Positions 1 through 10,200 of a stretch of 64,000 nucleotides of DNA are shown in pieces (within the stretch, counting starts at the first letter, position 1; each line of letters opens with the position of its first letter). Under the pieces are notes generated by a model. That model was not told the origin of the DNA and ran no database searches. It worked only from the letters and a program-made list of their open reading frames with translations. The stretch is taken from the NCBI GenBank assembly GCA_017430325.1, contig JAFRNE010000035.1:84794-148793 (forward strand), read 5' to 3'. Source of the DNA: Eubacterium sp. Its GTDB lineage: Bacteria; Bacillota; Clostridia; Lachnospirales; Lachnospiraceae. A program made the position numbers and the translations under genes.

Positions 1-3000
1 AGCTCGGTAGAGATGACCTGGGTTTCTGATATCAAGCTTTCTAAAGATGGCAAGACTATCCACGGTATTCCGAGCAAATATACCCAGATGAAGGACGACG
101 GTTCCCTTGTTATGCCTCCTTTTGAGATTCAGATCGCGGCTGATGATGCAAACGCTACCGGTATCAACAAGAAGGGTGTCAGGATCTATCGTCCGGGTGG
201 TGATGAAGACAAGATGCTCGGACATAATGAGGAAAGCGTATACTCAGACGGCGGTATCGTTAAGTTCGAGAAGGTTTATATGCCAAAGCAGTTGAATGCT
301 GATTATTTAAAGAAGATGGCGGAGAAAAGATCTGTTGAGGATGAGGCTCTTCTTGATATTCAGGATAAGGAATACTGGGGCGTAGACCACACGGTTCCGG
401 TTGTACGCCCGGATATTGATGATAATATTGTTAACGAGAATAATGTTGCTGCACCTGGAAATAATGCAGAGAATGTGGCAGTACAGAACAATAATCCGCC
501 TCAGAATAATGTACAGGATAACGGCGAAAATGAAGCTGACGAACAGTATTATCAGGAACATTACAGCCTCTCTGAGATAAGCACTATACTTGGCAATGCA
601 GCTGAAGAGCTGGATAGTCATAAGATAAGCTTCTCAATCACCGGCCAGTATGAGGATTATGACAATCTAAGCACTGAGCTCCAGGAAATACAGGACCTTG
701 CAGAGCTTGGCAGGAAAAGTGCGCTTAAAAATGACGGAAGATTCGGACAGAATGAGATGAAACGCATGATGGATCTGATAAACGGTGCCATCACAACTGC
801 AGGCTTATATCTGGATTGTAAATACGAAGATATGAAGGACGATCCTTCCCGTAAGACAGATCCTAAGAAGCAGACCAGAGAACAGCCACGTATTAAAGCT
901 GTGATAGGTGCACTTGACAAGCTTATGGATATCAGAAATGTGCTTTCCGGTGGGGCTGATCAGGAGTTAAAGCGTGCTGAGAAAGATGGCATAATAAATA
1001 ATTATAAGGCTGTTCTGGTTAATGAGGCAGATAAGAAAAAGCAGCAGGAAGCTACCTTTAAAAACAGATCAGTTGATGCGGACCTGATGGAGAGACAGAT
1101 TACTGAGATTGATGCTCTTATGGGTTTACAGCCGGAATTCTTGGATCAGTTTAAGAGTAAAAACAGGATAAAATATCAGACTGTAAACGGAAATAAAGTA
1201 TCACTTTTCAGAAAGATCAAACCAATCAATGAGGGCTTTAGTGCTATCGGAACCGATGACAAAAGTCTCGTCCTTTCAAGTAAAGATTTTGCGGCTCTCA
1301 GCTTTGCGGCACTGACTACAAGAGATATATATGAAAAGTACGATTCGAAATATAAGGTATGGGATGATAATCCATATCTTGATAAAGAATCAAGATACAG
1401 GGTAAATTCCACAAGGGTGGTATTTGGTCTTGCGTCTAAGCTTGATTATGAGATGACAAAAGGTATAGACAATATCGTTGATTCAAGAAACTATACAGCT
1501 GATGTTATGAGAAGCTATGAAAATGGCAATAAAGAGCCACTTGCAAAGCTGATAACCGAGGGTATAAAGAATTTCAAGGACATTGCCCTGGGCGGTGATT
1601 ATGAATTATATACAAACCTGATCGTTTACAGTGAGATGGGACAGCGTATGACAGCCATGCTTGACAGGGATCCGGAGCTGATGAAGCTTGCCACATCCAA
1701 GGGAATTACCGGTCAGGATATTGAGCTTATCAGATCCATGGGAACCTTTGGAAGGATAGATGATCTTAGTATTAAAGTATTTAATATGTTTAGTAATAAG
1801 GGTATTATAAATGATCTGAAGCTTTCGGATACTCAGAAGGAAGAGTATTATACTGATCTGCTGATGGGAATACGTATTCAGGAAAATACAGAAGGTATTG
1901 AAGAAGGACTAAGTAAAAATCCTGAATATGTAAGGGAAATAAATGAACGTGATAAAAAGGCAGCGGAGATATCTCTTAACGCTCTGACACAATTTGATAT
2001 TGATATAAAGGAGCATCTGGAAGCAAATTACAGCCAGGCAAGTTTTGGACAGCTGCTGGCGGATCATAACAACCTTAAGAATGCAGCCCTTGCTGAACCT
2101 GTCGAAGCTGTCAGGTTTGAGAAGCTTGTTGATGCAAATCAAACCTTCAGGATAGCACTAAAAGAATTCTTTACAAATCAGCAGACTCAGTTCAAGCAGT
2201 ATGAAGAAGGACTCGTCAACCGGATGATAGACAAGATAAATGCGGAAGGTATAAAACGTGGATATGACATGAGCCTCCCGGAAAATCGTAAGTACAGAGT
2301 TCCTATCATGATCGATCTGAAGAAGGCTCAGATGGAGGAAAAGAAAAAACAGGCTGAGAAGGGCCAGCTGCCTCAGGAGGAGAGAGAAGGTTTCGCCAGA
2401 GAATATGAGGACTTCCAGATATATTCACGAATGGCATATTCTTCCTTCAAGGGACTGGGACTTTGTAAGGATGTAGAAAGATTAATGCCGGGGTTAGGCG
2501 GTGTTATGATGAATTATAAAGGCCATACGGAGAAGATCATAGCTTTAAAATATAAATCGGATAATCCCCTTATGCAGAAAATGTCTGATCCGGGCTTCTA
2601 TGAGAAGGAAAGACGCCGTATAAAGGACTATCTGAAGGGCTCGGGAATCTCTAAGCTTAAGCCTGCAGACTTCTTCAGGCTGATGAATACCGATAAAATT
2701 GAGCAGGGTAAAACCTTTACGACTTCACAGCAGAGGATGCTTTCTGTAGCTGAATCTCTGAAAGCTTATGAGAAGCTGAAGCCGGCTGAAAAAAATCAGC
2801 TTAAATCTCTTTATGCTCCACTTGCAGAGGTAAGAGAGCCTGAGGCAGCTCCTGTTCAGGGACGTAATGCGAGACCAAATAAAGAGCTCCTTAACAGAAG
2901 AATGATAAGTGCATTTGCAAAGAATGCAGAAAAGGTGATCAGCCAGATCAAGGGAACCTACGGAAAAGGAAAGAGTGATTCCAAGCCTTCAGCTGATATG

Positions 3001-4347
3001 AAGAAGGTGGCAAACAGTCTGAAGGGCTTCAGGGCAGATATGAGCGTAGAGGAGTTCGAGAAGCAGCTTAAGGCTCTTGATGAGGTTGTAGATATTTACA
3101 TTGAGAAGAAGGGATTTCCAAGTAAGTCTGACAGAGTTGACAGATTGGAATTCGTCAAGAATCTGAAGATCGATATCGCAGATTATAAAAATGAAGCTGA
3201 ATCGATCCGAAAAGGAAAAGGCGGTAAGATTCATGATATTCATCTTGGTGAAGTAACAAAGGGTAATACCATCACTGTAAATGATCTGAAGAAAAATCTG
3301 CTTAGTTTCACTCATAATATGATGGAGAAGAGTTCAGAAGGAATGCTTCCGATATATCTTTATGATCCGACAATTCCAAGCCAGATCAGAGAAGAGATGC
3401 CACCTACACCGAAAGGGGAATTCAAGAAATTTCTTGATGCTATGAAGGATTGGGATAAGCTGAGAAAGCCGGGACCTGATCATCAGCCACCTAAGGTAAG
3501 CTTTGATATTATGAAAGAAACTGTGGAAAGATTAAACACTGCAGCAACCAAATGGCTTTCATCACATGAACCTGCCGGAACAGATTTTGAGATAGAAAGA
3601 TATGATTTTGTGAAGACAACCTGGGAGAGTGCGCAGACTGCCTTAAGAAATATCAGATATCTGCAGCCATATATGGATATAGTTACACCTGAAGGAAGGA
3701 TGGGCAGCCTGAATATATATGATGCAGTAAAAACAATGCCTGAACCATATAAGAATATTACAGCAGTTACGGATACACAGGGTTCTTTATTCTACCCAAC
3801 AGCTGTTCTGCAACCTTGGAATGATGCAAAACAGCAGCTTGGTCAGGATGAAAATAATTTTCAGAAGAAATATATTAAGGGAAATAAAATAAGAAATCAA
3901 CTGGCTACAACCTATGCAAATGTGGCTATAGGAATGATTTATAAGTACCCTCTGTATAGACTTGATCTGGAGAACGCTAATCAGGAATCCTTAAATAAGA
4001 GACCTGTTAATATGGCTGGACAGGCCGCTGTGGATATGTTCATCAGGTCAATCGATAAGGTAGATGGATGGACAGAGCTTTCAAAGAAATATACTGATAA
4101 TGATCTGAAGGATGCTTTGAAAGAAATAGCTAAAGATGTTGCAAAAACCAAGGCATTCCGGAATGTTGTTGAGGATTCGGCATTATGTGATATCTGCGAC
4201 AATGTTATGGAAGAAGCAAAGCGACTTGGTGATGATAAGCAGCTGAAGTCCATGGTCAGTAAGGAAAATGTTGAAAAGATGGTAAAGAAGATACAGAAGG
4301 AGAAGAGGGCGCAGAACCAGGCCGGGAATCAGGTTCCGGGGGTATAA
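1..4347 (+). CDS. Giant charged protein of unknown function (5' end outside window)
   Basis: I do not recognise this protein. The frame is open to the first base of the window, so the ATG at position 13 is only the first internal methionine and the true start probably lies upstream. At least 1448 residues are visible. The visible part has no signal peptide and no membrane segment. It opens with a compact region of about 130 residues, followed by an Asn/Gln-rich low-complexity linker (about residues 135-180, runs such as NNNPPQNNVQDN). The rest is more than 1200 residues of Lys/Glu/Asp-rich, mostly helical-looking sequence with few cysteines. It ends in a basic tail (KKIQKEKRAQNQAGNQ). A strong bidirectional hairpin follows at 4401-4450, so it is the last gene of its transcript. 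A cytoplasmic scaffold or a large surface-associated protein are both possible. Existence of the gene is near certain, function unknown. Confidence 0.85.
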   Translation, partial: SSVEMTWVSDIKLSKDGKTIHGIPSKYTQMKDDGSLVMPPFEIQIAADDANATGINKKGVRIYRPGGDEDKMLGHNEESVYSDGGIVKFEKVYMPKQLNADYLKKMAEKRSVEDEALLDIQDKEYWGVDHTVPVVRPDIDDNIVNENNVAAPGNNAENVAVQNNNPPQNNVQDNGENEADEQYYQEHYSLSEISTILGNAAEELDSHKISFSITGQYEDYDNLSTELQEIQDLAELGRKSALKNDGRFGQNEMKRMMDLINGAITTAGLYLDCKYEDMKDDPSRKTDPKKQTREQPRIKAVIGALDKLMDIRNVLSGGADQELKRAEKDGIINNYKAVLVNEADKKKQQEATFKNRSVDADLMERQITEIDALMGLQPEFLDQFKSKNRIKYQTVNGNKVSLFRKIKPINEGFSAIGTDDKSLVLSSKDFAALSFAALTTRDIYEKYDSKYKVWDDNPYLDKESRYRVNSTRVVFGLASKLDYEMTKGIDNIVDSRNYTADVMRSYENGNKEPLAKLITEGIKNFKDIALGGDYELYTNLIVYSEMGQRMTAMLDRDPELMKLATSKGITGQDIELIRSMGTFGRIDDLSIKVFNMFSNKGIINDLKLSDTQKEEYYTDLLMGIRIQENTEGIEEGLSKNPEYVREINERDKKAAEISLNALTQFDIDIKEHLEANYSQASFGQLLADHNNLKNAALAEPVEAVRFEKLVDANQTFRIALKEFFTNQQTQFKQYEEGLVNRMIDKINAEGIKRGYDMSLPENRKYRVPIMIDLKKAQMEEKKKQAEKGQLPQEEREGFAREYEDFQIYSRMAYSSFKGLGLCKDVERLMPGLGGVMMNYKGHTEKIIALKYKSDNPLMQKMSDPGFYEKERRRIKDYLKGSGISKLKPADFFRLMNTDKIEQGKTFTTSQQRMLSVAESLKAYEKLKPAEKNQLKSLYAPLAEVREPEAAPVQGRNARPNKELLNRRMISAFAKNAEKVISQIKGTYGKGKSDSKPSADMKKVANSLKGFRADMSVEEFEKQLKALDEVVDIYIEKKGFPSKSDRVDRLEFVKNLKIDIADYKNEAESIRKGKGGKIHDIHLGEVTKGNTITVNDLKKNLLSFTHNMMEKSSEGMLPIYLYDPTIPSQIREEMPPTPKGEFKKFLDAMKDWDKLRKPGPDHQPPKVSFDIMKETVERLNTAATKWLSSHEPAGTDFEIERYDFVKTTWESAQTALRNIRYLQPYMDIVTPEGRMGSLNIYDAVKTMPEPYKNITAVTDTQGSLFYPTAVLQPWNDAKQQLGQDENNFQKKYIKGNKIRNQLATTYANVAIGMIYKYPLYRLDLENANQESLNKRPVNMAGQAAVDMFIRSIDKVDGWTELSKKYTDNDLKDALKEIAKDVAKTKAFRNVVEDSALCDICDNVMEEAKRLGDDKQLKSMVSKENVEKMVKKIQKEKRAQNQAGNQVPGV

Positions 4348-4400
4348 ACTGCAAAGTTTTGCTGGACGAACTACTTGATGCTCTGATTGTTATCTTTAAG

Positions 4401-4450
4401 AATGTAATAAAACCGGATGTCGTTATTGGCATCCGGTTTGTTACATTATT
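4401..4450. terminator. Bidirectional terminator hairpin between convergent genes
   Basis: The core stem AACCGGATG/CATCCGGTT encloses a short loop and is extended by AATGTAA/TTACATT at its base. The minus-strand exit is T-rich. It sits between the giant protein gene and the convergent EamA transporter gene and can serve both. Confidence 0.75.
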
Positions 4451-4459
4451 TCGTGGTTA

Positions 4460-5386
4460 TTATGCTTTTTCAGATTTGTTTTTTGTCGGCAGTTTCAGCT
4501 CTGCGATAAGGATGGCTGTGAACATCAGAACACATCCGATAAGCTCGCGCGCACTGAGTCCTTCGTGAAGAACAACCCAGCCGGAGAGAGCACCAAATAC
4601 GCTTTCAAGGCACATGATCAGACTTGCAACGGTTGGGTTAACACCCTTCTGGCCGATAACCTGACAGGTGTAGGCAACTCCGTTTGATAGTATTCCTGCG
4701 TAGAGGATGGCCGGCAGAGCCTTATATATAGCGCTGAAGGTCGGATGTTCAAAGATATACATGCTTGCTGTTGCAAGAACCGCAACGGTCATGAACATAC
4801 AGCAGGAAAGCTTTAAACTGTCAGTTTTCGGCGAGTAGTGATTAACCGACATGATCTGCAATGCAAAGATCACAGAGCAGAGCATTACGAAGCTGTCGCC
4901 GAGGGATATTTTAAGCGAACCGCTGATACTAAGAAGATAGAGACCGGCTACGCTGAAAATAACAGCGATCCAGATCTTTGCAGCGGGCTTCTTGCCGATG
5001 AATATCGAAAATATAGGTACGATCACAACGTAAAGCGTAGTGATAAAACTGGCTTTTGCTGTGGTCGTATATTCTATTCCGTACTGCTGGCAGAAGCTTG
5101 CGAGAAAGAGCAGGGCTCCGCATATTGCACCGGCCTTAAGGTGTAGCCTGCTTACTTCTTTGGTCTTCTCCGGGTTGTAGGCTTCGGGCTTTTTCTTCAT
5201 AGCCTTTTTATCACGGAATATGATAAAGGGCAGGAGAAAGAGAGTTCCGATGTAGCTCCTGCACGCGAGGAAGGTAAAGGCTGAAACATCCTTGGCACCG
5301 ATACTCTGTGCAACAAATGTCGTCCCCCAGAAGAAGGCCGCTATGAAAAGTGCGATTATGTATTTTGCTGATTTATTATTATTCAT
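4460..5386 (-). CDS. EamA-family (DMT superfamily) transporter
   Basis: This is a 308-residue inner-membrane protein of the drug/metabolite transporter superfamily. It shows about ten hydrophobic helices arranged as two EamA repeats. The first begins IIALFIAAFFWGTTFVAQ near residue 10, including the WG-T motif typical of the first helix; the second starts near residue 160. A charged loop (about residues 59-85) separates early helices, and the C-terminus is a short basic tail. The substrate cannot be read from sequence; relatives export metabolites, amino acids or drugs. The gene starts 12 nt after the stop of the upstream GH13 gene on the same strand, so the two are probably cotranscribed. 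No strong ribosome site is visible before the start, which suggests translational coupling. The pairing hints at a sugar-related role, but that is inference. Confidence 0.88.
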   Translation of the reverse strand: MNNNKSAKYIIALFIAAFFWGTTFVAQSIGAKDVSAFTFLACRSYIGTLFLLPFIIFRDKKAMKKKPEAYNPEKTKEVSRLHLKAGAICGALLFLASFCQQYGIEYTTTAKASFITTLYVVIVPIFSIFIGKKPAAKIWIAVIFSVAGLYLLSISGSLKISLGDSFVMLCSVIFALQIMSVNHYSPKTDSLKLSCCMFMTVAVLATASMYIFEHPTFSAIYKALPAILYAGILSNGVAYTCQVIGQKGVNPTVASLIMCLESVFGALSGWVVLHEGLSARELIGCVLMFTAILIAELKLPTKNKSEKA

Positions 5387-5398
5387 GATAAGCTGTTG

Positions 5399-6709
5399 TT
5401 AGTGCTCCATCTTCCAGATTTCAGAAGAGTAAGGTGCAAGTGTTGAGCCGCCGCCGAAATCGTGCTTTGTTCCGGTGATAAGCTCGTCGGCCATACCGCA
5501 GCCTGCATCGAAGTGAGCTGTATAAGGCTGGGCGGATGCATTTATTGCAACAAGTATTCTTTCGTCCTCAAATCGTCTCTCGAAGATGCACTGGTGATTT
5601 GTGAGTACAACTGAACGGAAGGAACCGTAGTTAAGTGCCTTGCTGTTCTTCTTGATATCAGCGAGACGTGAGATATGCTCAGTGAGCTCTGTCCACTGCG
5701 GCTCGTCGAAGGATGCACGGAGTGCAGGATCGCCTTCTTCCTTTCTTGCCTGTGCGCCCCATTCACTTCCGTAATATACACAAGGAATGCCAGGCATACC
5801 GAAGGCAAGGGTGTAGATGAGTGGGAGATGAGCAGGATTGTTAAGTATACTTGCAACTCGGGTCACGTCATGATTATCTACAAATGAAAGGAAATGCTTT
5901 CCTCTGTACCAGCTCCAGTTTTCAGGACCAAACTGCTGTATAAGTGTATTTATGATCTCAAACATATTCATGCAGTTGAAACTTGAGTAAAGGCCCTTGT
6001 AGCATGCATAGTTGGTTGCACTGTGGAGCATTCCGTCATTTACGAACTGGTTGTAATCGCCGTGAAGGAGCTCGCCGAGAAGAAGGAAGTCAGGGCTTAT
6101 AGCGTTTGCCTTCTCTCTTAAACGGTGAGTGAAATCTCTGTCAAGGCAGTAAGCAACATCCAGACGAAGACCGTCGATGTGGAAGTTCTCGATCCAGAAA
6201 TCAATAGCATCAAATATATGCTGGATGACCGCTTCGTTCCTGAGGTTCAGCTTAACAAGGTCATAATTGCCTTCCCAGCCTTCATACCACAGTCCGTCGT
6301 TGTAGTTGGAATTTTCGTCGAAGGAGATATGGAACCAGTCCTTGTAAGGTGAATCCCATCTCTTCTCGAGAACGTCTCTGAAGGCCCAGAAGCCACGGCC
6401 TACATGGTTAAATACGCCGTCCAGGACAACCTTGATGCCTTCCTTATGAAGTTCGTCACAGAGTGATGCGAAATCCTCATTTGTGCCAAGACGAGTATCA
6501 ATCTTAAAATAGTCTCTTGTATTATATCCGTGTGTATCAGACTCGAAGACCGGAGAGAAGTAGATGGCATTTATGCCAAGCTTCTTCATATGAGGGATCC
6601 AGTCTCTGACCTTCGTTAGTCTGTGAGTCAGAATACCGTCATTCTCAAACGGTGCTCCACAGAAACCAAGAGGGTAGATCTGATAAAATACACTTTCTTC
6701 GTACCACAT
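5399..6709 (-). CDS. GH13 alpha-amylase family glycosidase, intracellular
   Basis: This 436-residue glycoside hydrolase family 13 enzyme acts on alpha-glucosidic bonds. All four conserved regions are present: DGVFNH (97-102), GLRLDVA (180-186, nucleophile Asp184), GELLHG (212-217, acid/base Glu213) and FVDNHD (276-281, transition-state Asp281). There is no signal peptide, so it should act in the cytoplasm on imported maltodextrins or related oligosaccharides. It is short for the family: it lacks the N-terminal CBM34-type domain of neopullulanases and ends in a compact C-terminal beta domain. The start is fixed by an AAGGAGA site at 6718-6724 and a promoter at 6745-6773. It is the first gene of a likely two-gene operon with the EamA transporter. 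Exact specificity (alpha-glucosidase, cyclomaltodextrinase or amylase) is not determined. Confidence 0.93.
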   Translation of the reverse strand: MWYEESVFYQIYPLGFCGAPFENDGILTHRLTKVRDWIPHMKKLGINAIYFSPVFESDTHGYNTRDYFKIDTRLGTNEDFASLCDELHKEGIKVVLDGVFNHVGRGFWAFRDVLEKRWDSPYKDWFHISFDENSNYNDGLWYEGWEGNYDLVKLNLRNEAVIQHIFDAIDFWIENFHIDGLRLDVAYCLDRDFTHRLREKANAISPDFLLLGELLHGDYNQFVNDGMLHSATNYACYKGLYSSFNCMNMFEIINTLIQQFGPENWSWYRGKHFLSFVDNHDVTRVASILNNPAHLPLIYTLAFGMPGIPCVYYGSEWGAQARKEEGDPALRASFDEPQWTELTEHISRLADIKKNSKALNYGSFRSVVLTNHQCIFERRFEDERILVAINASAQPYTAHFDAGCGMADELITGTKHDFGGGSTLAPYSSEIWKMEH

Positions 6710-6744
6710 TTTTTTAATCTCCTTAACAGGTATTTGTCCGGTTT

Positions 6745-6773
6745 ATTATAACTTTTTTTGATGGTATTTGCAA
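6745..6773 (-). promoter_or_regulatory. Sigma-A type promoter of the GH13 gene
   Basis: Reading on the minus strand, TTGCAA (6768-6773) and TATAAT (6745-6750) are separated by 17 bp, and the predicted transcript start lies about 30 nt before the GH13 start codon. Confidence 0.65.
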
Positions 6774-6792
6774 ATCTGGTATCAAATATAGT

Positions 6793-6879
6793 TTATGTGT
6801 TGTGAGTAGCTTGAGGTTTGTCAAAACCCTCGGTATGAAAACTGTATGCAACATGGATCTCGCCTGTTTCTCGTTCAGG
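6793..6879 (-). pseudogene. Relic of a LicD-type gene 3' end
   Basis: On the minus strand this stretch reads PERETGEIHVAYSFHTEG and then a short unrelated tail to a stop at 6793-6795. It matches the C-terminus of the flippase-LicD gene further right (EEDREIHVAYSFHPEG). At DNA level 6821-6861 and 14481-14521 agree at 38 of 41 positions, including 27 identical bases in a row. No open LicD domain precedes it, so it is a decayed or duplicated fragment, not a gene. It lies in the same orientation as the intact copy, and the two form direct repeats flanking the 2382-aa surface-protein gene. Confidence 0.7.
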
Positions 6880-6920
6880 AAAACTTCTGAAAAATCCGGT
6901 GAAATCAGCCTCAGGGCTTG

Positions 6921-6959
6921 CCCGGATTGCTGAATGATCAGCGAACCGGGGGATTTTTT
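6921..6959 (+). terminator. Orphan terminator-like hairpin
   Basis: CCCGG and CCGGG arms enclose an inner GCTGA/TCAGC stem and are followed by GGATTTTTT. No plus-strand gene precedes it. Its sequence resembles the terminator behind the 672-aa surface protein (23848-23892), sharing GCTGA-GATCAG and CCGGGGGAT, so it may be a left-over from a lost surface-protein gene. Nothing coding is recognisable between it and the small open frame at 7087. Confidence 0.55.
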
Positions 6960-7086
6960 ATGTTCTTCATATTTTGATTTGTTGCGGATTTGTTGCGCTT
7001 TATATGGTAATCTATTCATAGAAAGTGACATATGGGCTATTGTTGTGCGCTTTTGCGCGTTGTTTGCTGTAAAAGAGGAGTTATAT

Positions 7087-7200
7087 ATGCAGAGAAACAC
7101 CACGCATAATCAAATAATACTGCATAATATCGGATCGCTGGGTGACTGCGGTCTTTTTTCAGAAATGGATGTTTTTGTTATGTGTAACCGCCTGATTTAA
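7087..7200 (+). CDS. Candidate 37-aa leader peptide
   Basis: A 37-codon open frame (MQRNTTHNQIILHNIGSLGD...) starts at an ATG with an excellent AGAGGAG site 6 nt upstream (7074-7080). It has no membrane helix, no signal peptide and no obvious run of one amino acid of the kind seen in biosynthetic leaders. Its last codons overlap the 5' arm of the hairpin at 7186-7237, and the giant surface-protein gene follows 58 nt after its stop. That layout is what a translated attenuation leader would look like. It could also simply be a short relic. No homologue is recognised. Confidence 0.45.
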   Translation: MQRNTTHNQIILHNIGSLGDCGLFSEMDVFVMCNRLI

Positions 7201-7237
7201 TGGGACTACCATGTTCCGTTAAGTTTGGCGGTTTTTA
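7186..7237 (+). promoter_or_regulatory. Candidate attenuator hairpin before the 2382-aa surface protein
   Basis: AACCGCC (7186-7192) pairs with GGCGGTT (7227-7233), with an inner GGGAC/GTTCC stem, and five Ts run through the 3' edge. The 5' arm lies inside the end of the small open frame, so ribosome position could decide whether the terminator forms. The ribosome site of the big gene (AAGGAGGAG) lies just downstream. Confidence 0.5.
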
Positions 7238-7258
7238 CTTGTTTAAGGAGGAGAATGC

Positions 7259-10200
7259 ATGAAAAAGAAGAGAAGATTATTTGCAAGAAAGATAACCAGT
7301 ATAATATGTATCGTGTCATTGGTGTTATCTTTTATGCCGAGGCTAAGTTTGGTGGTTAATGCAGAAACATCGGTAGAGTATATTGATCGTATATGGAATG
7401 GCTCTGAAGTAACAGAAGAAACAAGTAGTGTTACTGAGTACATTACCATTTCTGCGAGTACTACTTCCTGGGGAAGTGCAGGTACCGAGACATGGTATGT
7501 GTTATCTTCAGATATAACGATCTCCAGTCGTATTGAAGTCAGCGGTAATGTGAATGTCATACTCTCTGATGGGTGTACTTTGACTGCTTCGAAAGGAATA
7601 CATGTCACGGGCGAAAACAGCCTTACTATATATGGTCAGTCTATAGGGAATGGTTCATTAGTTTCCACTGGTGCAGATCGTGATGCGGGTATCGGAGGAA
7701 ATGCTGATGAACCTTGCGGTACTGTTACAATTAATGGAGGAATTGTAGATGCTAAGGGTGCAACTGCCGATTATCAGCATGTTGGCGATAATATTTATTG
7801 TGGTGGTGCGGGTATAGGCAGTGGTTCAGGTCATAATTACAAAGATAATGATAATAATACTGTGACGGTTTACGTTGATTCGAATGGATTTATAACTATT
7901 AATGGAGGAACGGTAACTGCAACAGGACAGAGTGGTGGTGCAGGTATAGGTGGAGGCTATTATTCACATTTCGGAACTATAACAATTAATGGAGGAGATG
8001 TAACGACTACAGGAAGTTCTGCTCCTAGTAATTCAGGAAGTGCAGGTATAGGTGGTGGAACTTACTGTGGTGAAGGAACCATAATTATCAATGGTGGAAA
8101 TATAATGAGTACAGGCAGATCTGCCGGAATTGGTTTTGGATATGGGGGTACAAATACAAACATTACAATTAATGGTGGAACGGTAGAAGCTAAAAGTTCT
8201 GGTTATGGTAGTGTAGGTATTGGCGGTACAAGTTGTAAACTTACTATTAATGGAGGAAATGTAAAAGGTATAAGTAGTAATCAAAATTCATCTCCGATTT
8301 CCGGAGGGACCAATTATGGATCAGGAATCGGAGGAGGAAACAGTAATGGTTCTAGCACTATAACCCTTAACTGGACTTCTTTAGATGATAGAATATATTT
8401 ATCGTCTATCTTTGGAAAAACTATTAAAACTGCACCAGGAAAATATTTTGCAAATGAAGCTGATCCTTATGTTCCATTGACAGTAAATCAGATTAATAAT
8501 CTGACAGATACTACCCTTGTTCCTGTAAAAACAGTTGTGTATCGTGAAGGAGCATGGAATGAGACGAATCATGTAGTTCAATTTACAAATAATGAATTCT
8601 TTACGAATGGCTCAAATAATGCCTTGCCATATGATGATTTTACATATATTGAGTCAGATGTAACCTCATGGACAGACGGAATATATGTTGTTAATAGTAA
8701 CTTAAATATAGATGAGCTGATAGATGTCAGTGGTAATGTATATTTGATTTTGGCGGATGGATATACATTAAATGCCGGAAATGGTATCCATGTTCCTGAG
8801 AATAGCAATCTTACAATATACGGACAAACAGAAGGAACCGGAAGCCTTATTGCGTCAGGTTCGGAGAATCAGGCCGGTATAGGCGGCGGAGCAAATGAGA
8901 ATAGTGGTAATGTTACTATTCATGGCGGCAATATCACTGCTGAAGGTGGAGGAAATGCTTCGGGAATCGGTGGCGGAAATGGTGGCACAGGTGGTGAGGT
9001 GACTATTTATGGAGGTACTATTACTGCGAATGGCGGCACAGACGCTTCAGGTATAGGCGGCGGAAATAGCGGTGCTGGCAATTCAGCAATCATTTACGGT
9101 GGAACTGTAACTGCAAATGGAAATAGTGAAGCGGCAGGAATTGGTGGTAGTGCCGGATGTACCGGTGGTGCTGTGTATATTTTTGGTGGAGAAGTTTCAG
9201 CTACCGGTGGAACCGGTGTAGGTAATGGTGTAAATGGTAGTGGTGGAGCATTCTCCTTTAGCGGAGGCAATTTGGAAGCAACTGCGTCTGATGGCTCTGC
9301 CTGCTTTGGAATAGATGCAGATACAATTACACTTACATGGACAAGTGTTTCTGACAGCATAAAATCATCATCTTATAATGGCACAGTTGCATATGTAGAA
9401 GAAAAAAGACGCTTTGCAAATGAAAGTGATATATATACCGGATTAGCGCCCGGAGATTATGCCGATTTAATAGATTCAACTATTATTCCGAATATATATA
9501 AAACAGTCACTGCTGATTATATTGATGCAACATGTAATGAAACAGATAAGGTTGTGACTATTACATCTTGCACAGTTGAGAGATGTATCTCTATCGAAGA
9601 TTTTAATGTACCATATATAACGGAATTAAACGAGGGATGGTATATTATTTCGGATAGTGTAAATATGAATACACGTATTCCTGTCAGCGGAGACGTTCAT
9701 CTGATCCTTGCGGATGGGAAAACGCTGACAGCTACAAAAGGTATTAATGTTACAGGAGAAGGTAACAGTTTGATCATTTATGGTCAGACAGAGGGTACCG
9801 GTGTGCTTACTATAACTAGGCCGGATGATTATAATTCGGCTATAGGTGGAAATAATGGTGAATCGGGTGGTAATGTTACTATTAAAGGAGGAGTAATAAC
9901 AGCTACAGGTGGTAGCGGAGCTGCAGGTATAGGTGGTGGTAGAAATGCTAATGGTGGCACATTTAATATCTATAATGGAATAGTAACGGCTAAAGGTGGC
10001 AAAAATGGTGCTGGAATTGGAGCTGGTCTTGGAAATAGCAGCACACATCCGTCGGGAGGAGAAGTTAATATCTATGGCGGAAATGTTACGGCTTCAGGGG
10101 GCTCAAATAGCGCAGGTATAGGTGGTGGTAGCTATGCTAATGGTGCTAATGTGTCAATTAGCGGTGGTGTTGTAAGAGCTACAAGAACAACTAGTAGTGC

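Noticed and set aside
6934..7200. An 88-codon reading of the frame that contains the small leader
   Set aside because: The upstream start lies inside the orphan terminator and has no ribosome site; only the ATG at 7087 has one.
7700..10200. Regularly spaced short repeats that could suggest a CRISPR or satellite array
   Set aside because: The repetition is at protein level (AGIGGG and NGG units), in one open frame, with no constant-length direct repeats and unique spacers.
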